Positions 40,015 through 48,978 of a stretch of DNA of 64,000 nt are shown here, in pieces. The stretch's first letter is position 1; every line of letters begins with the position of its first letter. The position numbers and the translations under genes are program-made. The notes beneath the pieces are model-generated. The model was not told the DNA's origin. It saw only the letters and a program-made list of their open reading frames with translations, and searched no databases. Location of the stretch: NCBI RefSeq assembly GCF_006716095.1, contig NZ_VFOK01000001.1, positions 3,131,375-3,195,374 of the forward strand, written 5' to 3'. Origin of the DNA: Barrientosiimonas humi. GTDB taxonomy: Bacteria; Actinomycetota; Actinomycetes; Actinomycetales; Dermatophilaceae.

Positions 40015-41426
40015 GCGGTGACCTCGAAGGGGGAGGCGACGCCGTCGTACGTCGGGTCGTGGGGTGACCCGTCGAGCTCGGCGACGATCCGGGCGGCCGT
40101 GCGCCGGCCCATCCGCACCGCGCCGTCGACGTGCTGATAGCCCGCGCCGGCGAGGTCGGAGGAGGCGAAGAAGATCGGGCCGACCGGGTCGTGCTGGCTG
40201 GGCCCGAAGCGGTGCAGCCCACCGAGGTCGAAGCTCGTGGCATAGGCGCCGCGCGTCCACTCCTCGGACCCGAAGTCCGACAGGTAGAACACCTGCGGCT
40301 CGCGCGCCTCGTCGCCGAGGAACAGCGCCAGGTCGTCGAGGATGACCTTGCGCCGGGCGTCCTCGTCCAGCGCCCAGACCGCGTCGGCCTTCTCGTCGGA
40401 CACGAAGCCCACGAGCGTGCCGCGGGCGTCCTCGTGGAAGGTGTTGTCGTAGACCTCCTGGACCGTCGAGGTCGGCGAGAACGCCGTGCCCGACAGGCCC
40501 GCCTCGCGCCAGAACGGCCGGTCGTAGACCGCGTGCACCTTGATCACCAGGCCCATCGACTGGTGCTGGTGCGCGACCAGCTGGGTGCGCGGCAGCGCCG
40601 GCTCGTAGCTCACCCGGCCGTAGAGGTTCGGCGGCACGGCGAGGATCGCCCGGCGAGCGCGTACGACCACGTCGGCTCCGTGCGCGACGACGCCCTCGGC
40701 GGTCCACTCCAGCCGGAGCACGGGGTTGTCGAGGAAGACGACGTCGTCGCCGAGGCGGGCGGCGAGCGCCTGCGAGACGCCCTGCATGGTGCCGACGACG
40801 CGCCGGTCGAGGATGAAGTCCTCGTCGACCAGGTGCGAGAACGACCCGGCCGAGGCGGCCATCAGCAGCGCCTGCAGCGCCGAGAACGACGTGGCCGGCT
40901 TGGTGAGCATGCCGCCGGCGATGAACAGGCCGACGCAGTCGACCGCCACCGGGTCGTCGACCTGCTCGCGCAGCCAGTGGTGGAAGGAGATCGTGTCGAG
41001 CTGCTTGGCCTCCGGGTGGGCCCACGGCAGGTCGGGGTCGATCTCGGCGGCGTAGCGGTCCATCACCTCGACCAGGCGGTGGATCTGGCGCACGGTCTCC
41101 TCGCCGACCGGGAAGTCCTCGCCGTCGTAGACCCGGCGGTTGCCGTCGTGGTCGACGAAGACCGAGCTGCCCTCGCGGTGGCGGGCGTAGGTGTCGATGC
41201 CGAGCTCGTCGAGGAGGGCGTACAGCGCGGTCTGGTCGGGGCTGATCCACTGGCCGCCGATCTCCAGCGTCGCGCCGTCGACCTCGCCGGTCCAGGTGCG
41301 CCCGCCCACCCGGTCGCGCGCCTCGAGCACGGCCACGCTGCGGCCTGCCTTGGTCAGCTCGTGCGCCGCGGTCAGGCCGGTCGGGCCCGCTCCCACGATG
41401 ACGACGTCTCGGTCCAGCTGGCGCAT
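40011..41426 (-). CDS. Flavin monoamine oxidase (putrescine-oxidase-like)
   Basis: The 471-residue enzyme has an FAD-binding start VVIVGAGPTGLTAAHELTKA with GGRTWTGEVDGATLEIGGQW, the MAO consensus. A C-terminal FAD segment ASSDLAGAGYQHVDGAVRMG completes the fold. It oxidises a primary amine to an aldehyde with release of ammonia and hydrogen peroxide. Closeness to Rhodococcus/Micrococcus putrescine oxidase is suggested by the overall pattern but not proven. GGAGGACCGTCCG precedes ATG 41426. It is first of a three-gene operon and divergent from a TetR gene across two palindromes. Confidence 0.92.
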   Translation of the reverse strand: MRQLDRDVVIVGAGPTGLTAAHELTKAGRSVAVLEARDRVGGRTWTGEVDGATLEIGGQWISPDQTALYALLDELGIDTYARHREGSSVFVDHDGNRRVYDGEDFPVGEETVRQIHRLVEVMDRYAAEIDPDLPWAHPEAKQLDTISFHHWLREQVDDPVAVDCVGLFIAGGMLTKPATSFSALQALLMAASAGSFSHLVDEDFILDRRVVGTMQGVSQALAARLGDDVVFLDNPVLRLEWTAEGVVAHGADVVVRARRAILAVPPNLYGRVSYEPALPRTQLVAHQHQSMGLVIKVHAVYDRPFWREAGLSGTAFSPTSTVQEVYDNTFHEDARGTLVGFVSDEKADAVWALDEDARRKVILDDLALFLGDEAREPQVFYLSDFGSEEWTRGAYATSFDLGGLHRFGPSQHDPVGPIFFASSDLAGAGYQHVDGAVRMGRRTAARIVAELDGSPHDPTYDGVASPFEVTA

Positions 41427-41446
41427 CGGACGGTCCTCCTGCGAAT

Positions 41447-41465
41447 AAATGAATCCGATTCATTT
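41447..41465. promoter_or_regulatory. TetR operator site 1 in the divergent amine oxidase–tetR region
   Basis: Perfect arms AAATGAATC and GATTCATTT flank a single C. It lies 21 bases upstream of the amine oxidase start. Confidence 0.75.
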
Positions 41466-41489
41466 ACGGTAGCGCCTCGGCCGCCTAAA

Positions 41490-41504
41490 ATGAACCTCGT
41501 TCAT
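41490..41504. promoter_or_regulatory. TetR operator site 2
   Basis: Arms ATGAAC and GTTCAT flank CTC, sharing ATGAA/TTCAT half-sites with site 1. It lies close to the tetR start, suggesting autoregulation. Confidence 0.65.
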
Positions 41505-41529
41505 ATCGTGGGACGTGAGGGGGATCACC

Positions 41530-42171
41530 GTGCAGCGCAGCGGCACGCGGCGGCGACAGGGACGACCGACCTCGGCGGTGCTGACCCGGGCGGCCATCGG
41601 GCAGGCCGCGCTGCGGCAGATCGACGCCGCCGGCTACGCCGCGATGACGATGAAGGCGCTGGCCGCCGACCTCGGGGTGGCGCCGTCCGCGCTGTACAAC
41701 CACGTGCGCGGCAAGCACGACCTGCTGCGGCTGGTGCAGGACGCGCTGATGGAGCAGGTCGACGTGTCGGCCTTCGACGATCAACCGCTGCGCGCGGCGG
41801 TCGCCGACTGGGCGCGCAGCTATCGCGACGTCTTCGCCGCGCACCCGCAGGTCATCCAGCACATCTCGGTGCTGCCGGTGACCGACGCCCCGCGCACGCT
41901 CGACCGCTACGAGGCCGTCGCCGCCGCGCTGGCCGCCGGCGGGGTGCCCCCGGAGCAGGTCGTGCCCGTGATCGTGGCGTTCGAGTCGTTCATCTACGGG
42001 TCCGCGCTCGACGTCGGCGCCCCGGCCGACATCTTCGAGGCCGGGTCGGCCGACCGGTCGCACCCGCAGTTCACCGCCGCCGTCGCCGCCCAGCACGCCG
42101 CCACCGACGACCCGGCCGAGGAGGCCTTCGAGCTGGGCCTCGGCGCGCTCCTCGCGCTGGTCCCGGCCTGA
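41530..42171 (+). CDS. TetR family regulator divergent from the amine oxidase operon
   Basis: The 213-residue protein has the TetR helix-turn-helix (MKALAADLGVAPSALYNHV then RGKHDLLRLVQ) and a TetR_C-type ligand domain. GTG 41530 is preferred over GTG 41515 because GAGGGGG lies 6 bases before it. Its position and the two operator-like palindromes at 41447 and 41490 point to repression of both itself and the amine oxidase–USP–permease operon, released by the amine or its product. Confidence 0.9.
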   Translation: MQRSGTRRRQGRPTSAVLTRAAIGQAALRQIDAAGYAAMTMKALAADLGVAPSALYNHVRGKHDLLRLVQDALMEQVDVSAFDDQPLRAAVADWARSYRDVFAAHPQVIQHISVLPVTDAPRTLDRYEAVAAALAAGGVPPEQVVPVIVAFESFIYGSALDVGAPADIFEAGSADRSHPQFTAAVAAQHAATDDPAEEAFELGLGALLALVPA

Positions 42172-42206
42172 GCTCGCTCGGCCGCCACGGACGTACGGGC
42201 CGCGGC

Positions 42207-43685
42207 TCAGCCCGCCGAGGACTCCGGCTGCTGCGCCCACCACTCCAGCAACCGCTCGCGGGCGGCCGCCTCGCCGATCGGACCCTCGTCGAGGCGCACC
42301 TGCAGCAGGTGCTTGTAGGCGCGGCCCAGCACCGGCCCCGGCGGGATCCCGAGCACCTCGCCGATCTGGTTGCCGTCCAGCTCCGGCCGCACCTTGCCCA
42401 GCTCCTCCGCGGCGACCAGCTCGGCGATGCGCCGCTCGAGGTCGTCGTACGTCCGCGCCAGCCGCTCGGCCTTCTTGCGGTTGCGCGTGGTCGAGTCGGA
42501 CCGGGTGAGCAGGTGCAGGCGGGACAGCAGCGGCCCCGCGTCGGTGACGTAGCGGCGCACGGCGGAGTCGGTCCACTCACCGCCGCCGTAGCCGTGGAAG
42601 CGCAGGTGCAGCTCGACCAGGCGGGAGACGGCCTTGATCGTCTCCTTGTCGAACCGCAGCGCGCGCAGCCGGGCGCGGGTGAGCTTGGCGCCGACCATCT
42701 CGTGGTGGTGGAAGGAGACGCCGCCGTTCTTCTCGAACCTGCGGGTCGCCGGCTTGCCGATGTCGTGCAGCAGCGCCGCGAGGCGCAGCACCAGGTCGGG
42801 TCCGTGGACCGGCTCCACCTCACCCAGGTCGGGCACCGTGCGCGGCCCCTCGAGCGCCATCGCCTGCTCCAGCACGGTGAGCGAGTGCTGATAGACGTCC
42901 TTGTGCCGGTGGTGCTCGTCGACCTCGAGCCGCAGCGCCGGCAGCTCGGGCAGCACCTGCTCGGCGAGGCCGGTGTCGACCAGCAGGGTGAGGCCGTCCC
43001 GCGGCTGCGGGGCCAGCAGCAGCTTCACCAGCTCGTCGCGCACCCGCTCGGCCGAGACGATCTCGATGCGCTCGGCCATCGCGGTCATCGCCGCGCGCAC
43101 CGGCTCCGCGACCTCGAAGCCCAGCTGCGCCGCGAACCGCGCCGCCCGCAGCATCCGCAACGGGTCGTCGGAGAAGGAGATCTCCGGCGCCGACGGCGTC
43201 ATCAGGCGGCGGGCGGCCAGGTCGGCGAGGCCGCCGTGCGGGTCGACGAACGTCAGGTCGGGCAGCCGCATCGCCATCGCGTTGATGGTGAAGTCGCGCC
43301 GCACCAGGTCCTCGTCGAGGTTGTCGCCGAACGCGACGACCGGCTTGCGCGAGTCGGCGGCGTAGGCGTCGGCCCGGTAGGTCGTGACCTCCACGACCAC
43401 GTCGCGGCGGCGGGCGCCGATCGTGCCGAAGTCGCGGCCGACGTCCCAGGTGGTGTCCGCCCAGTCGGCCAGGATCGGCTCGATCTGCTCGGGCCGCGCG
43501 TCGGTCGTCAGGTCCAGGTCGGAGCTGTCCCGCCCGATCAGCGCGTCGCGCACCGGCCCACCGACCAGGGCGATCTCGTGGCCGGCCGCGCCGAACCGCT
43601 CGCCGAGCTCGGTGAGCACGGGAAGGTGAGGGGCGAGCTGGCGGGTCGCCTGCTGCAACAGCTCGACGACCGGCGGCACAGACAC
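42207..43685 (-). CDS. pcnA: CCA tRNA nucleotidyltransferase / poly(A) polymerase family protein with HD domain
   Basis: This 492-residue enzyme maintains the 3' CCA end of tRNA. It shows LVGGPVRDALIGRDSSDLDL with the GGxVRD and DxD metal-binding motifs, then FGTIGARRRDVVVEVTTYR and RRDFTINAMAM. The C-terminal HD domain has LAALLHDIGKPATRR. The GTG start at 43685 follows a TACCCT -10-like element by a few bases, suggesting a leaderless mRNA divergent from the NUDIX gene. It equals Rv3907c in position. Confidence 0.95.
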   Translation of the reverse strand: MSVPPVVELLQQATRQLAPHLPVLTELGERFGAAGHEIALVGGPVRDALIGRDSSDLDLTTDARPEQIEPILADWADTTWDVGRDFGTIGARRRDVVVEVTTYRADAYAADSRKPVVAFGDNLDEDLVRRDFTINAMAMRLPDLTFVDPHGGLADLAARRLMTPSAPEISFSDDPLRMLRAARFAAQLGFEVAEPVRAAMTAMAERIEIVSAERVRDELVKLLLAPQPRDGLTLLVDTGLAEQVLPELPALRLEVDEHHRHKDVYQHSLTVLEQAMALEGPRTVPDLGEVEPVHGPDLVLRLAALLHDIGKPATRRFEKNGGVSFHHHEMVGAKLTRARLRALRFDKETIKAVSRLVELHLRFHGYGGGEWTDSAVRRYVTDAGPLLSRLHLLTRSDSTTRNRKKAERLARTYDDLERRIAELVAAEELGKVRPELDGNQIGEVLGIPPGPVLGRAYKHLLQVRLDEGPIGEAAARERLLEWWAQQPESSAG

Positions 43686-43813
43686 GACGGACAGGGTAGG
43701 CGACCGCCCGACCACCGACGTACGCCCTCGGCCGGCGCAGCCACCGCACGGCTTCCCCCAGAAGTGTGGCCGACTCGACTTGTTCTGCCAGGGTCGCTGG
43801 TTACAGTGACGGA

Positions 43814-44296
43814 ATGACCCTTCAGCTGCCCCGGCGCCGCACGGCGCGGCGGCTGACGGCGGTCGAGGAGACATCGGCAGGGGGCGTGGTGATCGACGTG
43901 CGCGACGGCGTCGCCTATCTCGCGCTGATCGCCCGCTACAACCGCGCGGGGCGCCTGGAGTGGTGCCTGCCCAAAGGGCACGTCGAGCCGGGCGAGACGC
44001 TCGTCGAGACCGCGGTGCGCGAGGTCGCCGAGGAGACCGGCATCCTCGGCCGGGCGCTGGTCACCCTCGGCACCATCGACTACTGGTTCTCCACCCCGCA
44101 CCACCGCATCCACAAGATGGTCCACCACTACCTGCTGGAGGCGATCGGGGGCGAGATCGGCGTCGAGGGCGACCCCGACCACGAGGCGATCGAGGCGCGC
44201 TGGTTCCCGCTGACCCAGGTGCACCGCCACCTGACCTTCCCCAACGAGCGGCGCATCGCCCGCACGGCCTGGGACTGCCTGGCCGGAACCGCCTGA
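43814..44296 (+). CDS. NUDIX hydrolase
   Basis: The 160-residue protein carries a complete NUDIX box GHVEPGETLVETAV followed by REVAEETGI, preceded by EWCLPKG. The substrate is a nucleoside diphosphate derivative of unknown type. The ATG at 43814 follows a TACAGT hexamer by ~10 bases, so the transcript may be leaderless. It sits divergent from pcnA and directly upstream of the DUF6049 gene, the same order as Rv3908–Rv3909 in mycobacteria. Confidence 0.93.
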   Translation: MTLQLPRRRTARRLTAVEETSAGGVVIDVRDGVAYLALIARYNRAGRLEWCLPKGHVEPGETLVETAVREVAEETGILGRALVTLGTIDYWFSTPHHRIHKMVHHYLLEAIGGEIGVEGDPDHEAIEARWFPLTQVHRHLTFPNERRIARTAWDCLAGTA

Positions 44297-44303
44297 GCCG
44301 ACG

Positions 44304-46760
44304 GTGTCACCCACGTCTGCGGGGGCGTCGCGCGGCGCCCGCCACTTCGTCCTGGCCGCCCTGTGCGCGCTGCTCCTGCTGCTCGGCGTCGTCCCGGCGC
44401 CCGCCGGCTTCGCGGCCGTCCCCGCCGACCCGGTGCCCGTCGCCGACCGCGACTCCACCGTCGACCTCACGCTGACCTCGGTCGCGCCGTCGGTGCTGCG
44501 GCCGGGCTCGCCGATCAACGTCGTGGGCCAGGTCACCAACAACGGCTCGGAGACCCTCGAGACACCGGTCGTGCGCGTCGCGCTGTCCTCCTCCTCGCTC
44601 GCGACCCGCACCCGGGTCGCCGAGTGGCTCGACGGCAACCGCACGCTCAGCACGACCCAGGTGGCCACGGTGACCCTGGACGAGCCGCTGGCCGCCGGCC
44701 GGTCGCGCCAGTTCAACGTCACCGTCGCCCCCGACGACCTGCCCGACGTGTCGAGCCAGGTCACCAGCATCCCGCTGCGGTTCACGGTCACCGACGGGAG
44801 CTCCACCGCCCGCGGCGCCACCCGCGCCGAGGAGCGCACCGCCCTGCCGTACGCCGCCGCGGACGCCCAGTTCACCAACCCCTTGGAGATCGGCTGGGTC
44901 GTGCCCCTGACCCTCCCGGCCGACCCCGCGCTGTTCAGCAGCTCCGGCGAGGACCGGCTGGCCGCGTGGCGCCGGGCCATCGGCCCCGGCTCGGCGATCG
45001 ACGAGCGCGTCTCGGCGCTGCGCGGGCTGCCGGTCACCTGGCTGGTCGACCCGACGATCCTCGAGCCGCCGATCGACCCCGACCCGCAGCTGCCGCCCGC
45101 CGGTGCCGCCGAGGAGGGCTCGCCCGACAGCACCCCCAGCACGCCCCCGCCGAGCACCCCGACGCCCACCCCCACGCCGAGCTCGCCGACCACGCCGGCC
45201 CCCAGCACCGACCCCTCGGGCGAGCCCACCGAGACCGGCACGGGCACGCAGCCCGGTGCCACCGGCCCGACCACGACCGGACCGGCGGGCACCGACCAGC
45301 CGACCGACGGGGCCGGCGGCACCGGCGCCGCCCCCACACCCACCCCGTCCACCAGCACACCCGCGCCGAGCCCGACGACCACCACCCCCGAACCGCCCAC
45401 CGACACCTCCTCGGTCGACGGGCTGGTCAGCTCGCTGCGCAGCCGCCTGGTCGCCCGCTCGAGCCAGCAGCCGGTCTGGCTGCTGCCGTACGGCGATCCC
45501 GACACGGTCGCCCTGCAGCGCGCGGGCGGGTCGGCCGCGCTGGAGCAGCACCTCGGCCGCGCCCCGAGCACCGCCACCGACTCGATGAGCGACGTCTCGG
45601 TCAGCTGGCCCGCCGCCGACCTGCGCCGCCGCGAGGCCACCGCCATCAGCAGCGCGTGGCGCTCCTCGCGCGACACCCCGCCGGTGACCCTGCTGAGCAC
45701 CCGTCAGCTGCAGGGCACCCAGCGTCCCGAGACCTCCACCGTGGCCCGCGAGCTGTCCGACGGCACGCCGGTGCTCGCCTACGACGAGTCGCTCTCGGCC
45801 GCGACCACGAGCAGCGGCGACGCCGGCACGCGCACCCGCCGCTTCCTCGCCGACTCGCTCGGCAGCTACCTCGAGGCGCCCAGCCGCGACCGCAGCGCGC
45901 TGGTGCTCGCCCCCCGCGCCGACCAGGCCAGCGGCGCCGAGCTGGCCTCGCTGATCACCGCGACCGCCGACGCCCCGTGGCTGCGCTCGGTCGGCGCCGA
46001 CGAGCTGCGCACCGCCGAGGGCGACCGGCCGCGCGCCCAGATCGACGACAGCCCCGCCGCGCCCCCGTCGCCGCAGGCCCCCAGCCCGATCTCCGGCGAG
46101 ACGCTGCAGGTCACCGAGGGCGACCGCCGCACGCTCGACGCCGTCGGCACCGTGCTGGTCGACTCCGACGACGTCATCACCGGGTGGAGCGCGGCGTTCG
46201 ACGAGCTGGCCTCGGCCCGCTGGCGCGGGCAGCGCGGGCCGCACACCACCACCGCGCAGGGGCTGCACGAGGCGATCGAGCAGGTGCCGAGACAGGTCGC
46301 CGTGCGGCCCAGCTCGGTCAACTTCTTCACCGACGCCGGCCAGGTGGGCGTGCTCGTCGTCAACGACCTCAACCGCCCGGTGCGCGACGTGCGGCTGCTG
46401 CTCAACCCCCGGCGCTACGTCGTCGCCGTCGAGGAGCAGCCCGAGCCGCTGTCGCTCGGCGCGCAGAGCCGGCTGACGGTGCGGGTGCCGTTCCGCGCGG
46501 TCGCGGCGGGGCGGGTGCGCATCGACGCGGTGCTGACGACCCCGGCCGGCACCCCGCTCGGGGCCCCCGCCGACGCGCCGAGCCAGCTGGAGTTCAACGT
46601 CCGCCCCACCGGCACTTGGCTTTACTGGGTCATGGGTGCGGTCGCCGGCCCGATCCTCGTGGTCGGGCTCTACCGCAGCCTGCGCCGCGGCCCGCGGCCC
46701 CACAACGAGCTGGACGCACCGGTCGACGCCGGGGCCTCATCAGAGAGCGACGATGACTGA
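44304..46760 (+). CDS. DUF6049 secreted/membrane-anchored protein upstream of murJ
   Basis: The 818-residue protein has an N-terminal signal segment (~13–38, FVLAALCALLLLLGVVPAPA), a large extracytoplasmic region and one C-terminal membrane helix (~769–790, YWVMGAVAGPILVVGLY). A Pro/Thr/Ser-rich low-complexity stretch (~265–372) interrupts the ectodomain. The family is conserved directly upstream of murJ in actinobacteria (Rv3909), and a role in cell-envelope assembly is inferred from that only. The GTG start at 44304 is 7 bases after the NUDIX stop, and its end overlaps murJ by 8 bases. Confidence 0.88.
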   Translation: MSPTSAGASRGARHFVLAALCALLLLLGVVPAPAGFAAVPADPVPVADRDSTVDLTLTSVAPSVLRPGSPINVVGQVTNNGSETLETPVVRVALSSSSLATRTRVAEWLDGNRTLSTTQVATVTLDEPLAAGRSRQFNVTVAPDDLPDVSSQVTSIPLRFTVTDGSSTARGATRAEERTALPYAAADAQFTNPLEIGWVVPLTLPADPALFSSSGEDRLAAWRRAIGPGSAIDERVSALRGLPVTWLVDPTILEPPIDPDPQLPPAGAAEEGSPDSTPSTPPPSTPTPTPTPSSPTTPAPSTDPSGEPTETGTGTQPGATGPTTTGPAGTDQPTDGAGGTGAAPTPTPSTSTPAPSPTTTTPEPPTDTSSVDGLVSSLRSRLVARSSQQPVWLLPYGDPDTVALQRAGGSAALEQHLGRAPSTATDSMSDVSVSWPAADLRRREATAISSAWRSSRDTPPVTLLSTRQLQGTQRPETSTVARELSDGTPVLAYDESLSAATTSSGDAGTRTRRFLADSLGSYLEAPSRDRSALVLAPRADQASGAELASLITATADAPWLRSVGADELRTAEGDRPRAQIDDSPAAPPSPQAPSPISGETLQVTEGDRRTLDAVGTVLVDSDDVITGWSAAFDELASARWRGQRGPHTTTAQGLHEAIEQVPRQVAVRPSSVNFFTDAGQVGVLVVNDLNRPVRDVRLLLNPRRYVVAVEEQPEPLSLGAQSRLTVRVPFRAVAAGRVRIDAVLTTPAGTPLGAPADAPSQLEFNVRPTGTWLYWVMGAVAGPILVVGLYRSLRRGPRPHNELDAPVDAGASSESDDD

Positions 46761-48795
46761 ACGCCCGAGCCTGGGTCAGCTGTACACCCAGCCCGCGCCG
46801 CCCGCCCGCACGACCTCCCAGCACGACCTCGCCGGGTCGCTCGGCGAGCAGTTCAGCGAGTGGATCGCCGAGGACACCGCGACCAAGGCCGTCGCGCTCG
46901 AGGTCGACGACGCCACTGAGGTCGGCACCCAGTTCGACACCTCCCTGCCCGGCCGGCTCGGCCGGCAGTGGTACGTCGACAACGCCGACTCCTTCGCCAC
47001 CCGTGACGAGGTGGCCGGCACCGACGCCCCCGACCGGGCCGACGAGGCCGGCAGCCACCCGACCGACCGCGTCGGCCGGCGCACCGCCAGCTATGCCACG
47101 CACCCGGTGGAGACGACCCCGGCGGCCGGCGCGGACGTACCTGCTGCGCCCGGTGCGCCCCAGACCGCCGGCACCGCGCGCGCCGACCAGGCCGACCAGC
47201 GCCCGGCCCCGAGCGGGCGTGCCGGCCTCGCCCGAGCCGGCGCGCTCATGGCCGCCGGAACCCTCGTGTCGCGGCTGCTGGGCTTCCTGCGCGGCACGCT
47301 GCAGGCCGCCGCGATCGGCACCACCACGGTCCCGGCCAACGTGTGGTCGACCGCCAACACGCTGCCCAACATCGTCTACCTGCTGCTCGCCGGCGGCGTG
47401 ATCAACGCGGTGCTGGTCCCGCAGATCACCAAGTCGCTCCAGCACGAGGACGGCGGCAAGGGCTACACCGACCGGCTGCTGACCCTGGCGTTCACGATCC
47501 TCGGCGTGCTGACCGTGCTGTGCGTGGCCGCGGCACCGCTGCTCTACAAGCTCTACGACTTCAACGCCAGCGGGTCGCGCCTCGCGCTCGGCTGGTCGTT
47601 CGCGCTGATCTGCCTGCCGCAGATCTTCTTCTACGGCATGTACGCCCTCCTCGGCCAGGTGCTCAACGCCCGCGGCCGCTTCGGCGCGTTCATGTGGGCG
47701 CCGGCCCTCGCCAACGTCGTGGCCATCGCCGGGCTGGTCTACTTCCTCGCGCGCATGCCGCGGCAGGCGTCGATCGACCAGTGGGACTCCTCGATGATCT
47801 GGGTGCTCGCCGGCTCGGCGACGCTCGGCATCGTGCTGCAGGCCCTGTGCCTGATCCCGGTGCTGCGCCGCGACGGCTACCGCTTCAGCCCCAACTTCCG
47901 CTGGCGCGGCGTCGGGCTGCGCGCCGCGTCGAAGGTCGCGCTGTGGGCGTTCGCCGCGGTGATCCTGCAGCAGCTGGGCCTGGTCGTCACGACCAACGTG
48001 CTCAACACCCAGCCCAACGGCGAGCCCGGAAAGGCCTCGCAGGAGTACGCCTTCCTGCTGTTCATGCTGCCCCACTCGCTGCTCACCGTGTCGCTGGTGA
48101 CGGCGCTGTTCACCCAGATGTCGCGCGCCGCCAACGCCCGCAACCACGCGCTGGTGCGCCGCGACGTGCGCGAGGGCCTGCGGCTGATCGGCGTCGCCAC
48201 GATCCCGTGCACGGTCGGCGGCATCGTGCTGGCCGAGCCGCTCATCACCGCGTTCTACGGCGAGGGCAGCGTCTGGCCGATCGGCTCGATCATGGTCCCG
48301 ATGCTGCTGGGCCTGTCGATCTACGGCCTGTGTGTCACGGTGCAGCGCGCGTTCTACGCCTACGAGGACGCCCGCACCCCGTTCCGCATGCAGCTGCTGT
48401 GCACCGGCATCGCCGTCGTCATCACGCTCGGCGCCCTGCTGGTGCCCGACCGCTACGTCGGCATCGGGATCGGCCTGGCGCTCACCGTCAGCAACGCCGC
48501 GCAGGGCTTCGTCGGGCTGCGCTGGCTGCAGCGCACCACCGGCCGGATCATGGTGTCCGACATCGTGCGGTCGTACGTCCGGCTCACCCTCGCCGCGCTC
48601 GTCGCCGGCGTCGTCGCGTTCGTCGTGTTCGCGCTGCTCGCCCAGGTCGTGAGCGGCCGCTCCGGCGCCCTGGTCGTGCTGGTCGTCGCCGGGCCGATCT
48701 TCCTGCTGGTCTACGTCCTGGTCGCCCGGCGCCTGCAGGTCAAGGAGGTCGAGGAGCTGCTCCGGCCGATCACCCGCCGCCTGCGCCGTGCCTGA
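46753..48795 (+). CDS. murJ: Lipid II flippase MurJ (MviN)
   Basis: This 680-residue protein moves lipid II across the membrane for peptidoglycan synthesis. A ~155-residue hydrophilic N-terminal extension precedes about 14 membrane segments. Family segments include GTLVSRLLGFLRGTLQAAAI, NTLPNIVYLLLAGGVINAVL and YALLGQVLNARGRFGAFMWA. Mycobacterial MurJ carries a C-terminal pseudokinase domain; here that part is a separate gene downstream. ATG 46753 lies inside the end of the DUF6049 gene, indicating coupling. Confidence 0.95.
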   Translation: MTERPSLGQLYTQPAPPARTTSQHDLAGSLGEQFSEWIAEDTATKAVALEVDDATEVGTQFDTSLPGRLGRQWYVDNADSFATRDEVAGTDAPDRADEAGSHPTDRVGRRTASYATHPVETTPAAGADVPAAPGAPQTAGTARADQADQRPAPSGRAGLARAGALMAAGTLVSRLLGFLRGTLQAAAIGTTTVPANVWSTANTLPNIVYLLLAGGVINAVLVPQITKSLQHEDGGKGYTDRLLTLAFTILGVLTVLCVAAAPLLYKLYDFNASGSRLALGWSFALICLPQIFFYGMYALLGQVLNARGRFGAFMWAPALANVVAIAGLVYFLARMPRQASIDQWDSSMIWVLAGSATLGIVLQALCLIPVLRRDGYRFSPNFRWRGVGLRAASKVALWAFAAVILQQLGLVVTTNVLNTQPNGEPGKASQEYAFLLFMLPHSLLTVSLVTALFTQMSRAANARNHALVRRDVREGLRLIGVATIPCTVGGIVLAEPLITAFYGEGSVWPIGSIMVPMLLGLSIYGLCVTVQRAFYAYEDARTPFRMQLLCTGIAVVITLGALLVPDRYVGIGIGLALTVSNAAQGFVGLRWLQRTTGRIMVSDIVRSYVRLTLAALVAGVVAFVVFALLAQVVSGRSGALVVLVVAGPIFLLVYVLVARRLQVKEVEELLRPITRRLRRA

Positions 48796-48804
48796 CGTCC
48801 CGGG

Positions 48805-48866
48805 CCCTCTTGGCTTCAGCTCCTCGTCCGGCCGGTCGTCGCACGCTCCGGCCGGCCATCGTCGCC
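48805..48866 (-). repeat. Dispersed 60-bp repeat, copy D (reverse orientation)
   Basis: Read on the minus strand it gives GGCGACGATGGCCGG, a central CCGGCCGG palindrome and GAAGCCAAGAGG, matching copy A. It begins 10 bases after the murJ stop. Confidence 0.75.
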
Positions 48867-48978
48867 GAAGCGAGCCTGCGCTGCGCGTGACGTCCCGGAG
48901 GTTGGCGGGGTGCTCGCCTAGGATGACCGCGGCGTGTCCTCCGCCGGACACCGCTCACCCCATCGAAGGAGCTCGGAG

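Noticed and set aside
44285-44306. GGAAC...GTC ECF promoter before the DUF6049 gene
   Set aside because: It overlaps the NUDIX stop and the DUF6049 start codon itself, leaving no room for a transcript start upstream of translation.
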